Positions 24,050-35,540 of a stretch of DNA of 64,000 nt are shown piece after piece (the first letter of the stretch is position 1; every line of letters begins with the position of its first letter). Where the stretch lies: contig CM041465.1 in the NCBI GenBank assembly GCA_023213395.1, positions 228,973,741 to 229,037,740 of the forward strand, in the 5' to 3' direction. A program made the position numbers and the translations under genes. This DNA is from Cycas panzhihuaensis. Its lineage: Eukaryota; Cycadophyta. The notes under the pieces are model-generated. The model had not been told where the DNA came from. It did no database searches and saw only the letters and a program-made list of their open reading frames with translations.

Positions 24050-24910
24050 GTTTAAGTAACTAATCCTCTGTCTCTATAAAAACAACATCTCTGGTAATGA
24101 TAATTTTTTGTTGTGAAGGTATGAAGACTTTATATCCTTTCTTATCTATAGGGTATTCTACAAAGATGCCTTTAAGTGCCCTTGGTTGGAGTTTATTTTG
24201 ATCTGCATCCAGAATGTAGGCATAGCATGTAGAGCCAAAAATTTTAAAGTAGTGAATAATGGGGGCTTGTCTTGACCACTTTTTATTAGGTGATTGTACT
24301 TCCTTTGATGGGCTAACAACATTGATACAATAAACAGTTGTCTAGATTGCTTCAACCCATAGAGAGGTAGGTACATTTTTGTATATTAACATAGCACAAG
24401 CCATGTTCATGATTATCCTATTCATGTGCTCGGTAACTCCATTTTGTTATGGGGTACCTGCTATTGTTGTTTGATACTTGATACCATTGTCTCGAAGGTA
24501 GCTTTTAAACTTATATGAGATATATTCGCCACCATTATCAGTTTGAAGACATTTGAGTTGATAACCTAACTCTTTTTCAGTGAGGGCTTTAAATTCTTTA
24601 AATATACAGAATGTTTCATCTTTCTTGTGTAAAAAAGCTACCCATACTTTTCTAGTAAAATCATCAATGAAAGAGATGTAATATAGCTTGTCCTTTAGTG
24701 AAGGAATAAGAATTGGTCCACATAAATCAGATTGTACCAATTATAATGGATGGCTTGATTTCTACTAACTTTTGGGAAAGGGTTGTCGATGAGATTTGAC
24801 AATGATATAAGCTTCACATTTAAAAGGCTTAGAGGAAAACTTTGGAAGGTTTGGAAGAGTGTTAGAAAGATTTCTAAATCTATGAATGTAAACATGGGCC
24901 ATGCGAGCAT
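24050..24910 (-). pseudogene. Copia-3 integrase (DDE residues retained)
   Basis: The core frame at 24740-24447 reads QSDLCGPILIPSLKDKLYY, then FIDDFTRKVWVAFLHKK and LQTDNGGEYISYKF. After one stop comes QNGVTEHMNR near 24440. Both catalytic Asp (QSD, TDN) and the Glu of the NGVxE motif are visible, unlike in Copia-1. C-terminal motifs FKIFGSTCYAYI and KGIFVEYP follow towards 24150. Stops and frameshifts make it non-functional as it stands. GAG-pre-integrase lies just upstream (near 24900) but is poorly preserved. Confidence 0.85.
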
Positions 24911-25163
24911 GCTAAAGAGCTTCTAGTGACAACGTTGGATGGGTCAAGATGGAATTAAATGTAAATTCTTCATCGGTACAAGGTCTTTTGGCACAATGGA
25001 CTTCAGAAGATGGAGAGCCATTCAGTCGAAAGAGTTTACCAGAGAGATGTCCAGTCAAAACCACCTGATTAGTTAGAGGGTGAATGACATGGAGAGTTTG
25101 GTCATTTGCAGTTATACTTAGATCAAATCCACGAGAGACAAGTGTGGATAAGGAGAGTATGTT

Positions 25164-25421
25164 TTATTTGAGATTAGGTATGTATAAGAAATTAAGTAAT
25201 GTACAATCTTTTAAGCCTGGGAGTTTCAAGCGAATGTTACCATTTCCTTCAACAGGCGAATGTTGTGATTTATCATTCATGTGAATAACTCCTTGAACTT
25301 TTGAGTCAAATGTTTGATATAGACTGTGATTACATGTCATATGTTGAGTTGCTCCTGTGTCCATGATCCATTGTCCATCTATTAAAGCCACACTATTGGC
25401 AATTCTAATAGGGCTTGGCAT
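25164..25421 (-). pseudogene. Copia-3 aspartic protease
   Basis: The frame of 85 codons contains GQWIMDTGATQHMT, the active site with DTG intact. VQGVIHMNDKSQHSPVEGNG and LLNFLYIPNLK (compare NVLYVPxL) follow. It matches the length and order expected for the retropepsin domain of a Copia polyprotein. The frame is open across the domain, but the surrounding polyprotein is broken. Confidence 0.85.
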
Positions 25422-25429
25422 TGGTGAAG

Positions 25430-26558
25430 GGAATTCACAAGTGATATATCCACATCAAGTTTCAAAGTATCTCTTTGGTTGGTTAATGGCATTTGATGCT
25501 GAAGATCCCTTAATTCTTTGAATGTGTGCTTGTACAATACCTGCACCGCTAAATAATTCTTCACAAGTTTCTTCAATATTGTGAGCTCCATGTTTTAGTT
25601 GGAACTTGGCCAACTTATAAGTGGTAGTTCTGTAAATTTTTACTAAGTGTCATTTACGGTTACACCGATCACACATAATAGTTTGATTACCAGTCCATGA
25701 AGAAGTACTAGTTTGGCATGACTATCTTACTCTTTATTGAGGTGGCCCTTGGCCTTGAGACTGTCGAGGTTATGATTGAGGGTTTGATTGACCTTGTAGA
25801 TGATTTCCCATATTTCTTCCTCTTCCTCTTACTTAGTTATTTTCTTTGCCATGAGAGGGACCTTAATTTTTTGTATAGCAAACTTCTTCTTCTACCTCAA
25901 AGGCTACATCTGGAAGAGAGTCAGAGGCTACAAAGTTTGTATCAAAGGTCTTGTCAAATTTTATAAACTTCTCGACAAGTGCTTCGAAGTTGAGTGTTTT
26001 TAATGTTCCACTAGATTGAAGACTTCCAAGCAAGTTTTTATAATCAGGCACATGTAAACATGACATGATCAAAAATGCCCAAGTGATGCATTGGGTCTTA
26101 AAGTCTTTGTCAATTGCTTGTTTGATTGGTTAAAGCAGATTTATTATCTCATGAGCTCGTCTTTTTTGTATTTTTTATTTGTTCATTTTCAAAATAAGAT
26201 GAACAAATTCTAAATATGACTTTGTATCAAAGTTCTTTTTAAGAACTTCTAGGACCTTCCAGATTATATCATGTTGCTAGCTTATCAAGTTATATAAGGA
26301 GTGATCAATGACCAACAAAATTTCTGCACGAATATTTTCATCATCTATCTCCCATTGTAGTTTAGCAGCAGCATCTGTAAGAGCTGTTGGGGCAAATATA
26401 CTAGAAGCAACTGTTGCTAGTATGTTAGGTGTAGGCTACAAGTGGACTCTCTAAAAGCCTTCATACTTTGCAGCATTTTTAATTCCAGTGTACCATAGAT
26501 CCCAATTTTCTTTGTCTTTCAATATGCAGTTAACATTTTGCTTAAATTAAGATGACAT
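25430..26558 (-). pseudogene. Copia-3 gag (broken)
   Basis: It begins at ATG 26558-26556. It then reads KDKENWDLWYTGIKNAAK, LTDAAAKLQWEIDDENIRAE and, lower, NLLGSLQSSGTLKTLNFEAL (26072-25863). A zinc knuckle near 25660 reads IMCDRCNRK, stop, HLVKIY: Cys-Cys-His are present, the last Cys is Tyr, and one stop lies inside. Several in-frame stops occur, mostly TAG/TAA. The plus-strand frames at 25718-26003 are antisense shadows. Confidence 0.85.
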
Positions 26559-28498
26559 GATAATGATGAAAAAGTAGAAGAGATGATAGAAGTATGTGCC
26601 ACTGACACGTTTGGCTAGTACACCTCGCACGACAAGGATGTAGAAATGATTGTTATGATGAGAAGTAAGCAATGATTAAGTATTTTTCAATAATTATAAA
26701 AAAATAAATATAAATAATGATACAGGAATGAGGCCTAATGTAGAGTTGACAAAGAGTGGTGATGTGTCATGCCATTAACCTCTCACTTATATCCAAATGT
26801 AGGTGAGGTTTCGATACCTTAGGCTTCTAGTATACAGTTAGGGCCATCACTCACAATACATGCACCTACGCTTGGTGATGAAATCCAAGTCACAGTGGAG
26901 CCCAAGTACTCCCAGTCCTCACCTAGTTCACCAATGAGCAATTATATACCTCCTCTGAAGAGTCAAATGGTACTGCATATCCCACAACTATGACGGATAT
27001 TGGACTAGGTTAATTTTAATCTTGCATTAAGGTTTTTAGTTTTCTTGGGTGGTTATCAGGATTATCCTTGATTGGAGTCAGTAAGTATGGCTAACATGTC
27101 CCTCCACCACTATTCTGGTTAGGACCAGCCCGAGTATGAAACTCACACCTCCCTTAGGGCCTGGACTTCGGCCAACCTTGGTCTATTTCAACCAAAGCGA
27201 GTGTGCGCACAAGTCGAAAACTGGCGGTATAGATCGTACAGATGAGATTCCTTTTAAGAATAGTATAAGATGTTTCCCTATAACTGAAAACTAAAATGAA
27301 AAGTTCCCAAATGAGTTTGCTTGCTTTTCATGCTTACCTTGTTATTGTTGCTGCTTTTGTGATGCTTTATGCTATGTGTGCAAATAGAAAAAGCACTCTA
27401 GATTTAGCAGCGGAACTAGATGTTGCTTCTGATCCAAGATTTCCCTACTTTAGTATAATATTTCCAAATATGATTTTAGAAGTTTTGATACAAAATCCAT
27501 AATGAGCTAAAAATTGGATCAAATTTCTGCTAAAATGGTCATTTTTCTAAATCTATATGCATGCTATTTTACCATATTTTGTGATTTTTTTCACAAAATT
27601 TATAAATAATGATAAATTAATATAATTTTTTAAAAATTATAAATATGAAGGCCTAAATGATGAAATCTAAATTTATGACAGGAGGGAAAAGTGCTTAGAA
27701 TATTATTTCTGATAGGGTTGTGAAGTCATATTTCTGAAAAGGCACAAAAATATTTTCTGCCTGAAAAAGCACCAAAGCAAAATCCTTCCAGATCAACTAT
27801 CTCAGAATCTAAACTTCAATATACCAAAAGTTACATTTTGACATGTACATTAACTTTCCCTTCTGTACCATCTACAAAATCTACCAAAAACTTACCCAAA
27901 ATTCCCTTGCAATGTCCTTTGTAAGGTTGAGTAGGCAAAATCAATAATCGTGAGAAAACTGCATAGATCTCACTAACTAGTGTATCAAATTTGATGAGAT
28001 TTATTTTTAAATGATCTTAAGACATAAATATACCAGATCCCTTAATAAAACTTTCAGATTTTTAGCTTATAATTAAAGGATTTCATTGGGAAAAGTGCTT
28101 CAAATCACTTATCCATAAATTTTACCCTTTTGTCACAGCCAAAACTTGTTGTTTTAGGCTGAATCTAAAGTTTCTCTAGAAAACAAAAATGATCCTCTAG
28201 TCAAGACAACCTTGTATACCAAATTTTATCAAAATATGAGATGGTCAAATTTTTTATGAAATTTTGGGCCTTTAATGCTTCTGGGACTATTTCGGTAGCT
28301 GAATGGCTTTAAAATCTTGTATTCTTTACCTCTAAATTTTTTCACACATAGATAAAACAACAACATACAAAATACTATAATTTTAAGCTCTCAATATGTT
28401 AAAAAATAATGAATGCACTCTCAATACTTCATATTGAAGGTGAAGGAGAGGCAAAAATGACTCCATGCAAGTGGAATGGAGTGAATAGTCCCCTTCTA
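26559..28498 (-). other. Copia-3 leader, 1.9 kb
   Basis: No Copia protein is encoded between gag start and primer site. The only coding-like feature is on the opposite strand at 27296-27502. A more GC-rich stretch at about 27080-27240 differs in composition from the AT-rich rest. Confidence 0.55.
27296..27502 (+). other. Antisense ORF in Copia-3 leader, unidentified
   Basis: A 68-codon frame antisense to the element. Its N-terminal part, SLLAFHAYLVIVAAFVMLYA, looks like a signal anchor or membrane segment. A polar part follows, STLDLAAELDVASDPRFPYF, and then low-complexity sequence. Its composition is more protein-like than its neighbours. I do not recognise the family. It may be a captured host exon fragment or chance. 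Confidence 0.3.
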
Positions 28499-28510
28499 GC
28501 TCTGATACCA
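28499..28510 (-). other. Copia-3 primer-binding site
   Basis: The minus strand reads TGGTATCAGAGC (initiator Met-tRNA type), two bases after the LTR end CTTCA. Confidence 0.95.
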
Positions 28511-28512
28511 CA

Positions 28513-28824
28513 TGAAGGAAGGATGGATCTAGGAGATAAATCACTCACATATACATAATGGTAATGGAGAATGAAGAAGAAGATGAAACAAGATATGGGA
28601 GCAAGCTTGGAGTTAAGAATGAATAAGGACTCCCTTCTTGAGATTTTGCCTTTTATTATTGAAGGTGAGCATTAGGGTTAGGATTTTCCTGCCTAATGAT
28701 ATGAACCCAAAATTACATTTAAATGCACATAAAGTGCATTTCATTAAGAGACTAATGCTAATAATATATCCTAAGGTTACATAATTAATCTACGCAAATG
28801 ACCTTGATACATTAACCTCTTTCA
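28513..28824 (-). repeat. Copia-3 5' LTR
   Basis: A 312-bp LTR, TGAAAGAGGTT to CCTTCCTTCA on the minus strand, with canonical ends. It pairs with 21232-21535. Base differences are fewer than between the Copia-2 LTRs, so Copia-3 appears younger. Confidence 0.93.
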
Positions 28825-30728
28825 GTTGTATGGGGTTCTTGGTGGCTAGTTGTAGGTGTAGCAAGGGGCTACTATTGCTGTAATCAACAGAGATCTCCAC
28901 TCTAGAAGTTTTTGGGTAAGCAAGGAAGGTATAGGGAAGGAAAATGGGAGGAGAGAAGGGGGTTGCCCTTGAGGAGAAGACGTACGGGTGTGGAACCTTA
29001 ACTAAAACTCCTTTCACTCTCCCGCAGACCACTTTTCCTACCACCTCCTTAAATGAACCCTAAGAAAACTTTGGGAAGGAGGAGGATAAGCTAACAGAAA
29101 GGAGGGTTTGCCTCCCAATACAAAAAGATGAAGGAGAATTTCACATATGCAAGTAAGAAAAGACAAGCAAAAGGATACTTATGCTATGAAAGAAAGGAGC
29201 AAAGGTAGATCTGTAGATACTTGGTAAGGATAGATCTAAGGAAGATCTGCAGGCAAACTTCCTGAAAGGGGGGGGGTCCCTTTGGGGGATTGTTGGAAAA
29301 TCCCTGTAATACCATAGAAGAGAAGCATAACCTACACAAGAAATGATGCTTGAGGCTTGCTAAGGCATTTGGAACGTGGCTCTATCTTGGCTAGCTCTGC
29401 TACAGACTTATAACTCATGCTTTCTGTCCTATAGGAACTGATAGTTGAAGTGTGGAAGAAGTACAACAAGGTTGGAGTTTTGTTCAAAACTTTTTCTTCA
29501 GAAGATGGAGAAAAAAAATGAGTAAGAAGAATGCATATGAGATGAATTTTGGGCTTTTAAACCCAACCCTAGCCCAACGAGTGATTAGGATTCGTCATGG
29601 GTGATAAATAGCCCAATGCCACATGGCAATTTCATATTAAATATGAAATTAGTCATAGCCAGACAAAAAAAGAGTTTTAAACAATCGCACTATGACAAAC
29701 TTTGTGATACTATGAAGTTTGTAGCGGTACCGTAGAGTTTACAGTAGTGTGGCCAAAACTAAGGTAAAAATAAAAAGGGGGAGCCCCAGAGGCTTGTAGG
29801 AGGGGGTCCTAGACCCTAAGAAGGTAGTAATACGATGGCAATATAGTAAAGAGAGGCAACGGGACCTAGAGGGCCCACAATAGGCAAGAAAATGATGGTC
29901 AAGGACTCCAAAAAGAAATAAGTGGTATATGAGGGTGATAATTGGGTCTAAACAGGGTGTTAGGGGATATGCCATACTAAGAAATGATGCAAAATAGGCT
30001 ACAAGGGCCAAAAATGCTTGGGAGCGCGTGGAGATATGACGGGGGATTATGGAGTACCATGGGATGTGTATCCCAAGTCATTATAGGCTAAAAAGTATCG
30101 AGATGCAACATGAACATGCAACAAATGCATAATGATTACATACTCAACTAATCGATGGTGGGAGCGAAGATAGAAGCGTACCTATACTTACCTGAGTCAA
30201 GTCACCAATGTCCATTCCCAGTAGGCAGGAAGCACTGCCCCCTTGGTAGGAGACCCTCGCCACTTAGAAGTGTGGTGCGATGGCGAATGCTGGAAACACA
30301 AAAGTTAATAATATACATCAAAGCATAGTGCCATTAACATCCAAGGGTGATGGCAAGTGTCATGGTAGGACACATGGATAGGGAGGAGAGAGGGGCAACA
30401 TAGGGGCTACTTATGTGTTGCTCTAAAGTCTAATGAGAGAGAGGGCGGATGAGGGGGATGCCCCCATCACACACATGCAAGGTGAATGGTGGTGACATTC
30501 ATAAACATGATCAACCCAATGCTATGAATGAGAAATATATACATATGGATGTCAAAATGTTGGGGCTTCATGCTAGGGGTGTACGAAGGACAAAGGAAAG
30601 AAAGACAAACCTGATAGTCACCATCATTTAACCTCATTAATTATTGGCTTTCACAGGTGCGAATGAATCACAAGATGGAGAATGGGATGAACCCAGAACT
30701 AGGGTGTTTGGGCCACCAGATAGGTTCC
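28825..30728 (-). repeat. Gypsy-like remnant with a TATA-type promoter
   Basis: Purine-rich on the plus strand. On the minus strand a U3-like arrangement is visible. A motif GGTACCGCTACAAACTTC lies near 29720, and a TATA-like GGGTTTAAAAGCCC lies at 29564-29551. A related motif (ACTCTATGGTACTGCAGAGT) recurs near 32250 upstream of a second TATA-like site. These are probably LTR fragments of a Ty3/gypsy-type family, inferred from texture and not from paired ends. No coding domain was found here. Confidence 0.35.
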
Positions 30729-31151
30729 TCAAGAGGGGTCACCAAGAAGGAGGAGGCGACTCTCGAGGATGCGATAAACAAGGCTATCTGCCTCAGCGTT
30801 TCAGTCTTTATGAATGTGTTGGATGTTTATGGAAGAGAAATGAGATAAGAGGGACCTAATGGTCAAAGCAAGGGCCCTTAAGTATAGGCAATGTACCTAG
30901 TAAACCTAGGTAAGATATGACATGACAACCTAAGAGTCACAAAGCAAGACAATGGGACTATGGTGGAAACATAACGTATCAGTAAGGGCATCAATAACAG
31001 CTGTGTATTAAGCTTTGTTATTGGTGGCTTTGTGAAGAAAGACTTTGGAACACAGGTAGTCATATCTAGAGGGGTCACGGAGGATCCACGCAGTAGTAAA
31101 AGGGCCTGGATTGCCACGACTTCCTCCATCAATAAAGCTAAGCAGTGCCAT
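30729..31151 (-). pseudogene. RNase HI domain, decayed (retroelement type)
   Basis: The minus strand reads almost a whole RNase HI fold in one frame with five stops. SFIDGGSRGNPGPF carries the first catalytic Asp. KVFLHKATNNKA, stop, YTAVIDAL follows, with the catalytic Glu codon now TAA. IVLLCDS carries the next Asp. The end reads HIHKD, stop, NAEADSLVYRI, with the last Asp present. The pattern NNKAEY plus NAEAD is of the bacterial/archaeal-like RNase H carried as a second RNase H by Tat-lineage Ty3/gypsy elements. No adjoining RT or integrase is recognisable, so the host element is inferred. Confidence 0.8.
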
Positions 31152-31289
31152 GGTGAGAAGATGAGAATTTCCCTTGAAGGGAAGGGGAAAGGACAACAAC
31201 AAGGTTGATAGATACAGAGAAAGAAAAATAGGTAGCAACAGGGCTACATATCACTCAAGAGGCTACAAATATAGGTCACGAAGGATAAG

Positions 31290-31640
31290 AGAGTCCTGAA
31301 GAGGCTACTTGGGGGGCAAGGAAACCAACCCGACGAAGAGGCGAAGAGACGGCAACGGGGAAGGCCCCTTTGGGGCCCCAAAGATTGCCAAAAGAACTAG
31401 GGTGAGGTCTAAAATGGGGAAGGCACTTCCTTTGGGAGCCCCAAAGGCTCGAACAAGTAAAAAAAATAGATCCAGAGTGGTGAAATAAGCCAAAGGAGTA
31501 TAAACATGAGTATGTTTTGGAGCAACGCAAAAATCAAGATGGAGGGGGTTGTAAGAGACTGGAGGGGTCATCATAAATGCACCAAAAAGGTCTAAAATGG
31601 AGGCCACTGAGGCAGAACATGGGACAAACCTTTAAGACAA
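31290..31640. repeat. Degenerate GC-rich repeats with palindromes
   Basis: The phrase GGGGAAGGC, CCTTTGGG and CCCCAAAG recurs about every 60-80 bp. It includes the perfect 16-bp palindrome CTTTGGGGCCCCAAAG near 31370. The 84- and 100-aa minus-strand frames are translations of this repeat. Confidence 0.5.
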
Positions 31641-31719
31641 AGGTAATAAGGGTAAAGAGTTGGTCACAAGGGTTGTTATGGTGAAAGGAAAGGAGGAGGT
31701 GCCCTTTAGGGCCCCCACG

Positions 31720-31727
31720 TATATAAA
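31720..31727 (-). promoter_or_regulatory. TATA-like box of an LTR-type promoter
   Basis: The minus strand reads CCTTTATATACGTGGGG. It lies about 570 bases upstream of the RNase H start and about 70-160 bases downstream of sequence reading CAATCTAATGGTCAGATCTC, then CTGCCATGTG, a composition typical of plant LTR U3 regions. Assignment is by pattern only. Confidence 0.4.
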
Positions 31728-31739
31728 GGAAGGAGGGTG

Positions 31740-33095
31740 AAAATGGGATTTATTTTCATGGGCTCGCGATCAATTTGGAGCCCTTCCTTTATGTAATAGA
31801 GTACTACCTAAATTTGGAGGCACATGGCAGGAGATCTGACCATTAGATTGAGATAAGGATGTAGCTAATACAACCAGGATGACGAGATAGTAGTGGCCAG
31901 GCTAGATCTAGTGAGTGGATCACCCTCTACCCTCTCCATTTCATCATTTATTTTCAGTGGATTTTTTACAGCTTTGAGCTAATTTTTAGCCCCATAAGGG
32001 CAATCTAGGATCCTCTGGAGCTCGATCGAGGCTCAGAGAGGGGGAGGACTAGGGCATTAGATAGTCCTAGTCCCAATGGGACCAACCTTGACCTACTTTG
32101 GAAATAAAATTTGGGATTTTTGGGTGTCCCCCCCCTCTTTTTTGCGAGGGGAAATGATTTTAAAAATTGTGGTGCTGCATAGTTTGTCTCAAGGCTGCTG
32201 AGGGGACGTAAAAATATTAGTGGGTCCCATGTCAAACTCTGCAGTACCATAGAGTTTGATGCAGGGCAGAGAGCAAAGAGTAGGAAAAAGAAGGAAAGAG
32301 GCCTAGGGGGATGGCTAACTCAACCCGGTGGGGCAAGAGGTATCCCAAGAGCAGTTAGGCATGGTATAAGGTATGTTTGGACTAATTCTTGGATGGTTTT
32401 GTAGGTAGTTATCATGATGGACAACCATGAGAACATCAAAGTAGCAATGATGAGTTTTATAAAGATGATGTCACGAGGTGACAGGCAGACATTGGGACAC
32501 TGCGAGTTGCTAAAGATCATCAAGAAACCATAGTACGCATCAGACCAGCACCTCCTGGTGGACACAGTCTTCCACTGGGACTACAAGTGATATATCTTCC
32601 ACCTTCCCCAAGTAGGAGACCACGATCACACCAAGAGACATTAAGAGGATCTTAGGAGTACTGATAGGGGAAGTACCAGCATCACTAGGGACATTACCTA
32701 GCATAGATGTTGTGTACACAAAGGCGGCCATGTATTTTACGGGCTAGGGCAGGTGGCACCGACATGGAGTGTCAATATAGATGATGGTGATGTCTAGGAT
32801 TCCTCGTGTGAGGAAGCTCATTACACTAGGCATTTTGTTCCAGATTTCCTAAAAACAAAACTACATGGATATACCAGGTAGGTGGATGGCTATCATGAGG
32901 AGGTACGAGGCTAGAAAGAGGTTAGATTGGGTCAACCTAATAGCGGCAGACATAATTACTTAATTGGACGCTATCCAAGTGGTAGGGAGAGGAGGAGTTT
33001 CATACTGAACTCTGCTCAGTGCTAGATTTTTTATTATTTCAGGGCAATGGCACCACCTGGCATGCCTCATCCTATCTCAACATGAGCGCCTATGG

Positions 33096-33150
<55 letters not shown>

Positions 33151-34045
33151 ATATAGGCAGTCGCAGAGAGAGACACTTTATGACGCCGAGTTTAGGCTCT
33201 AGAGGCTCAAGGAGGAGGAGTGGCAAGTAGAGAGCTGCACCAGGATAGCCATGTTGGAGGAGAGGCTCTAAGGAGTGGAGGGATCGTATCCAAACGTGAT
33301 ACGACTAGCTAGTGAAGCAGATGGCTACAAGGTCATCATGGAGTAGGACGTAGATCCACACAACAATGACAACCCTGAGGAGGCCTTGAGATGAGGGGAG
33401 TAAAGCAGGGAGCTCACAGAGGCGGCAGAGGAGTTTAGGAGGCATGTGGTCGCTTGGGGAGGGATTACAGAGACTAGGAGACGATACACCCTTAGAGCAG
33501 AACACTGAGGAGCTAAGCACACTACTAGTTTTGATCATGAAAGCATTGGAACTCTAAGGAGTCATCATATATTAACACATGATTGTACTCCTCCCTACAA
33601 TTATAGCTTCCTGAGGATGATGTACCATATGGCTTTGTACGATATGATTCATTGTGTATATATAGACAGGGGCCAATTGGCACCCCATTTGATTCATGAT
33701 GATGGTGTTGTGATGGTTTTATGATGTTGCATTTGTTGTTTATTTGCCTATATATTTATGTCTACGTAGATATGGGTGCACAAGTGCACGAGGGGCTATA
33801 CAACATGATGATTTTAGTCGATTGTTATATGGGTTTTTGTTATCAGATCACTTGGGTGGCACCTACACTTCCTTTCATGTAGGACCACACTCACAATGGG
33901 CACACATGACCACCATACATGTAGGTGATAGACATGTGTGAGGCTAAGAGATGGAGAGCCACACATGTCCATTGGACGAGCATAGCAGATATGCAAAGGA
34001 AGTGACAAAAGAGGGAGAGTACAGGTACTCAAGCATGCAGTCCTA
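31740..34045. other. Unassigned GC-richer remnant
   Basis: Probably the continuation of the gypsy-like remnant. Many short minus-strand frames (32005-34032) have no recognisable domain. A (GT)n tract lies inside. Confidence 0.3.
33102..33146. repeat. (TG)n microsatellite
   Basis: About 22 uninterrupted TG units followed by ATGTATATA. Confidence 0.95.
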
Positions 34046-34049
34046 GTTG

Positions 34050-34870
34050 GGGTGCATTTCTGAGCTCGGGACCAAGTACTAAGAATTTTAATTAAAGTTG
34101 TTTGAAAAAGAACCTCTATGAGGTTCTTAGGATTTGGGGTGACTAATGTGCTTATTTTGATTATTATTTTAGTTTTTATACTTGTTTGGTGGCTTAGATT
34201 TAGAAAAAAGAGCCTATGAAGGATCTTGTAGTTTTCTAGGTTGTATTAATATTATTTAGTATTCAATTAGTTGATTTGTTAACTGATTAAAAGTTATTGG
34301 AGGATATCTTACCTATTGCCTAGTAGCTTTGAAAAGGTTGAAGTGTTTAGGAAGTTTATTAATTGCTAGATGGATGAGTGTATCGTCATCTTTTGTGTGT
34401 GTAGTAGTTATAATTTTGTCTCTTTCTTTTATTATAAATTTTATATAATTTTAAAAATCTTTATTGATAAGTTCAAGTTTTGATAAGAAATCTTCAATTT
34501 TATAGAAATTTTCATAGTTTAAATCATACATTTATTGTTAAAGAATTATTAGATTTTGTACATCAACCTTATCGTATTTTTCTTTAAGTGTATTCCAAAT
34601 AGTGGGAAGATCATTTGTTTTAGAGAACTACCTACTTATTTCTTGTGAGAAAGAGGTTAGGATGGTGCCTAGGGCTCTATTACAATTCATCAGATAAACC
34701 ATATAGGCTTTTGATGAAGTGTCTATCAGTTCTGTAAATTCTCTTGTGACATATTGCCAAATGTTTTATTGCTTTAAATGATAGGATATACATGCTTTCT
34801 AGTCAATATAATTTGAGGCTGTTAAAATTAGAATTGAAACACTAGAGATTGTCCTAGGCATGAGTGTCAT
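34050..34870 (-). pseudogene. Copia-4 gag (broken)
   Basis: From ATG at 34870-34868 it reads MTLMPRTISSVSILILTASN, then YVTREFTE and MVYLMNCNRALGTILTSFSQ. DDDTLIHLAINKLPKHFNLF and YPPITFNQLTNQLIEY follow. Every block has a counterpart at the same place in the Copia-7 gag (for example DDDTLVRLAVKKLPKHFNLY). Stops are frequent, many of them at Trp or Gln positions. Similarity continues to about 34050 and then ends abruptly. Confidence 0.85.
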
Positions 34871-35540
34871 ATTAGACAAGAGATCCTCTTTAATAAAAAT
34901 TTTTAAAGAAATGAAAAGGTAAAAGAAGGAATTATTAAGCCACAATAAACAATAATCACAACATTTACTTTGAATTAAAAGAATATCATTGATAAGTATA
35001 CATATATAAATATAGATATATAATCAATTTTTATTAGGAAATAGACCCTTCAACACATTAAAAATTGGTTGCCAATAGTCAAGAAGTGTAAATTTAAACA
35101 TACATTTAAAAAATTATATTAAATATATGAGCATTTACATATTTTTAATATTATTTACATAAAAAAATAATAAAAAAAATATTTAATAGTTTAATTAGTA
35201 AACTACATAAAATTATTAAAAAATATACAAGAAAATGATATAATTAATTAGTAAATTTAATAAATAATTAAATGTGTATTATATTAAAGTAATATTATTA
35301 AAAAAATGTAGAGAAAACCATAGGTTGAAGTCACGTACTTGAACTTACCTAGTTGTGATGGAATGCTTAACTTCTAACAAGGTTTTGTACATTAGAATGG
35401 TATCTAAATAGATTGAAAGACCAGTCAAAATATCGACATATGAATCAGGAATCTGACTCAACTTCCAGAACTAAATTTGGAGTCTGAATAAAGAAGTTAT
35501 ACTCAAATTTGTACATGTATCTTATTTGCAATTGGCAAGG

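Larger units (their letters stand above)
21232..28824 (-). mobile_element. Copia-3: near-complete Ty1/copia element with long leader
   Basis: A 7.6-kb element on the minus strand. It has paired LTRs of just over 300 bp, a tRNA-iMet primer site, a purine tract and domains in the order gag, protease, integrase, RT, RNase H. It is better preserved than Copia-1 or Copia-2: protease DTG, all three integrase acidic residues and an RT ADD motif are visible. Even so, each frame has stops or shifts. The outermost 8 or so bases of the 3' LTR do not match the 5' LTR, and no clear target duplication is seen. The gag-to-PBS leader is 1.9 kb. Confidence 0.9.

Noticed and set aside
25718-26003. Two overlapping plus-strand membrane-like frames
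   Set aside because: They are antisense to the Copia-3 gag. Hydrophobicity comes from the complement of acidic codons.
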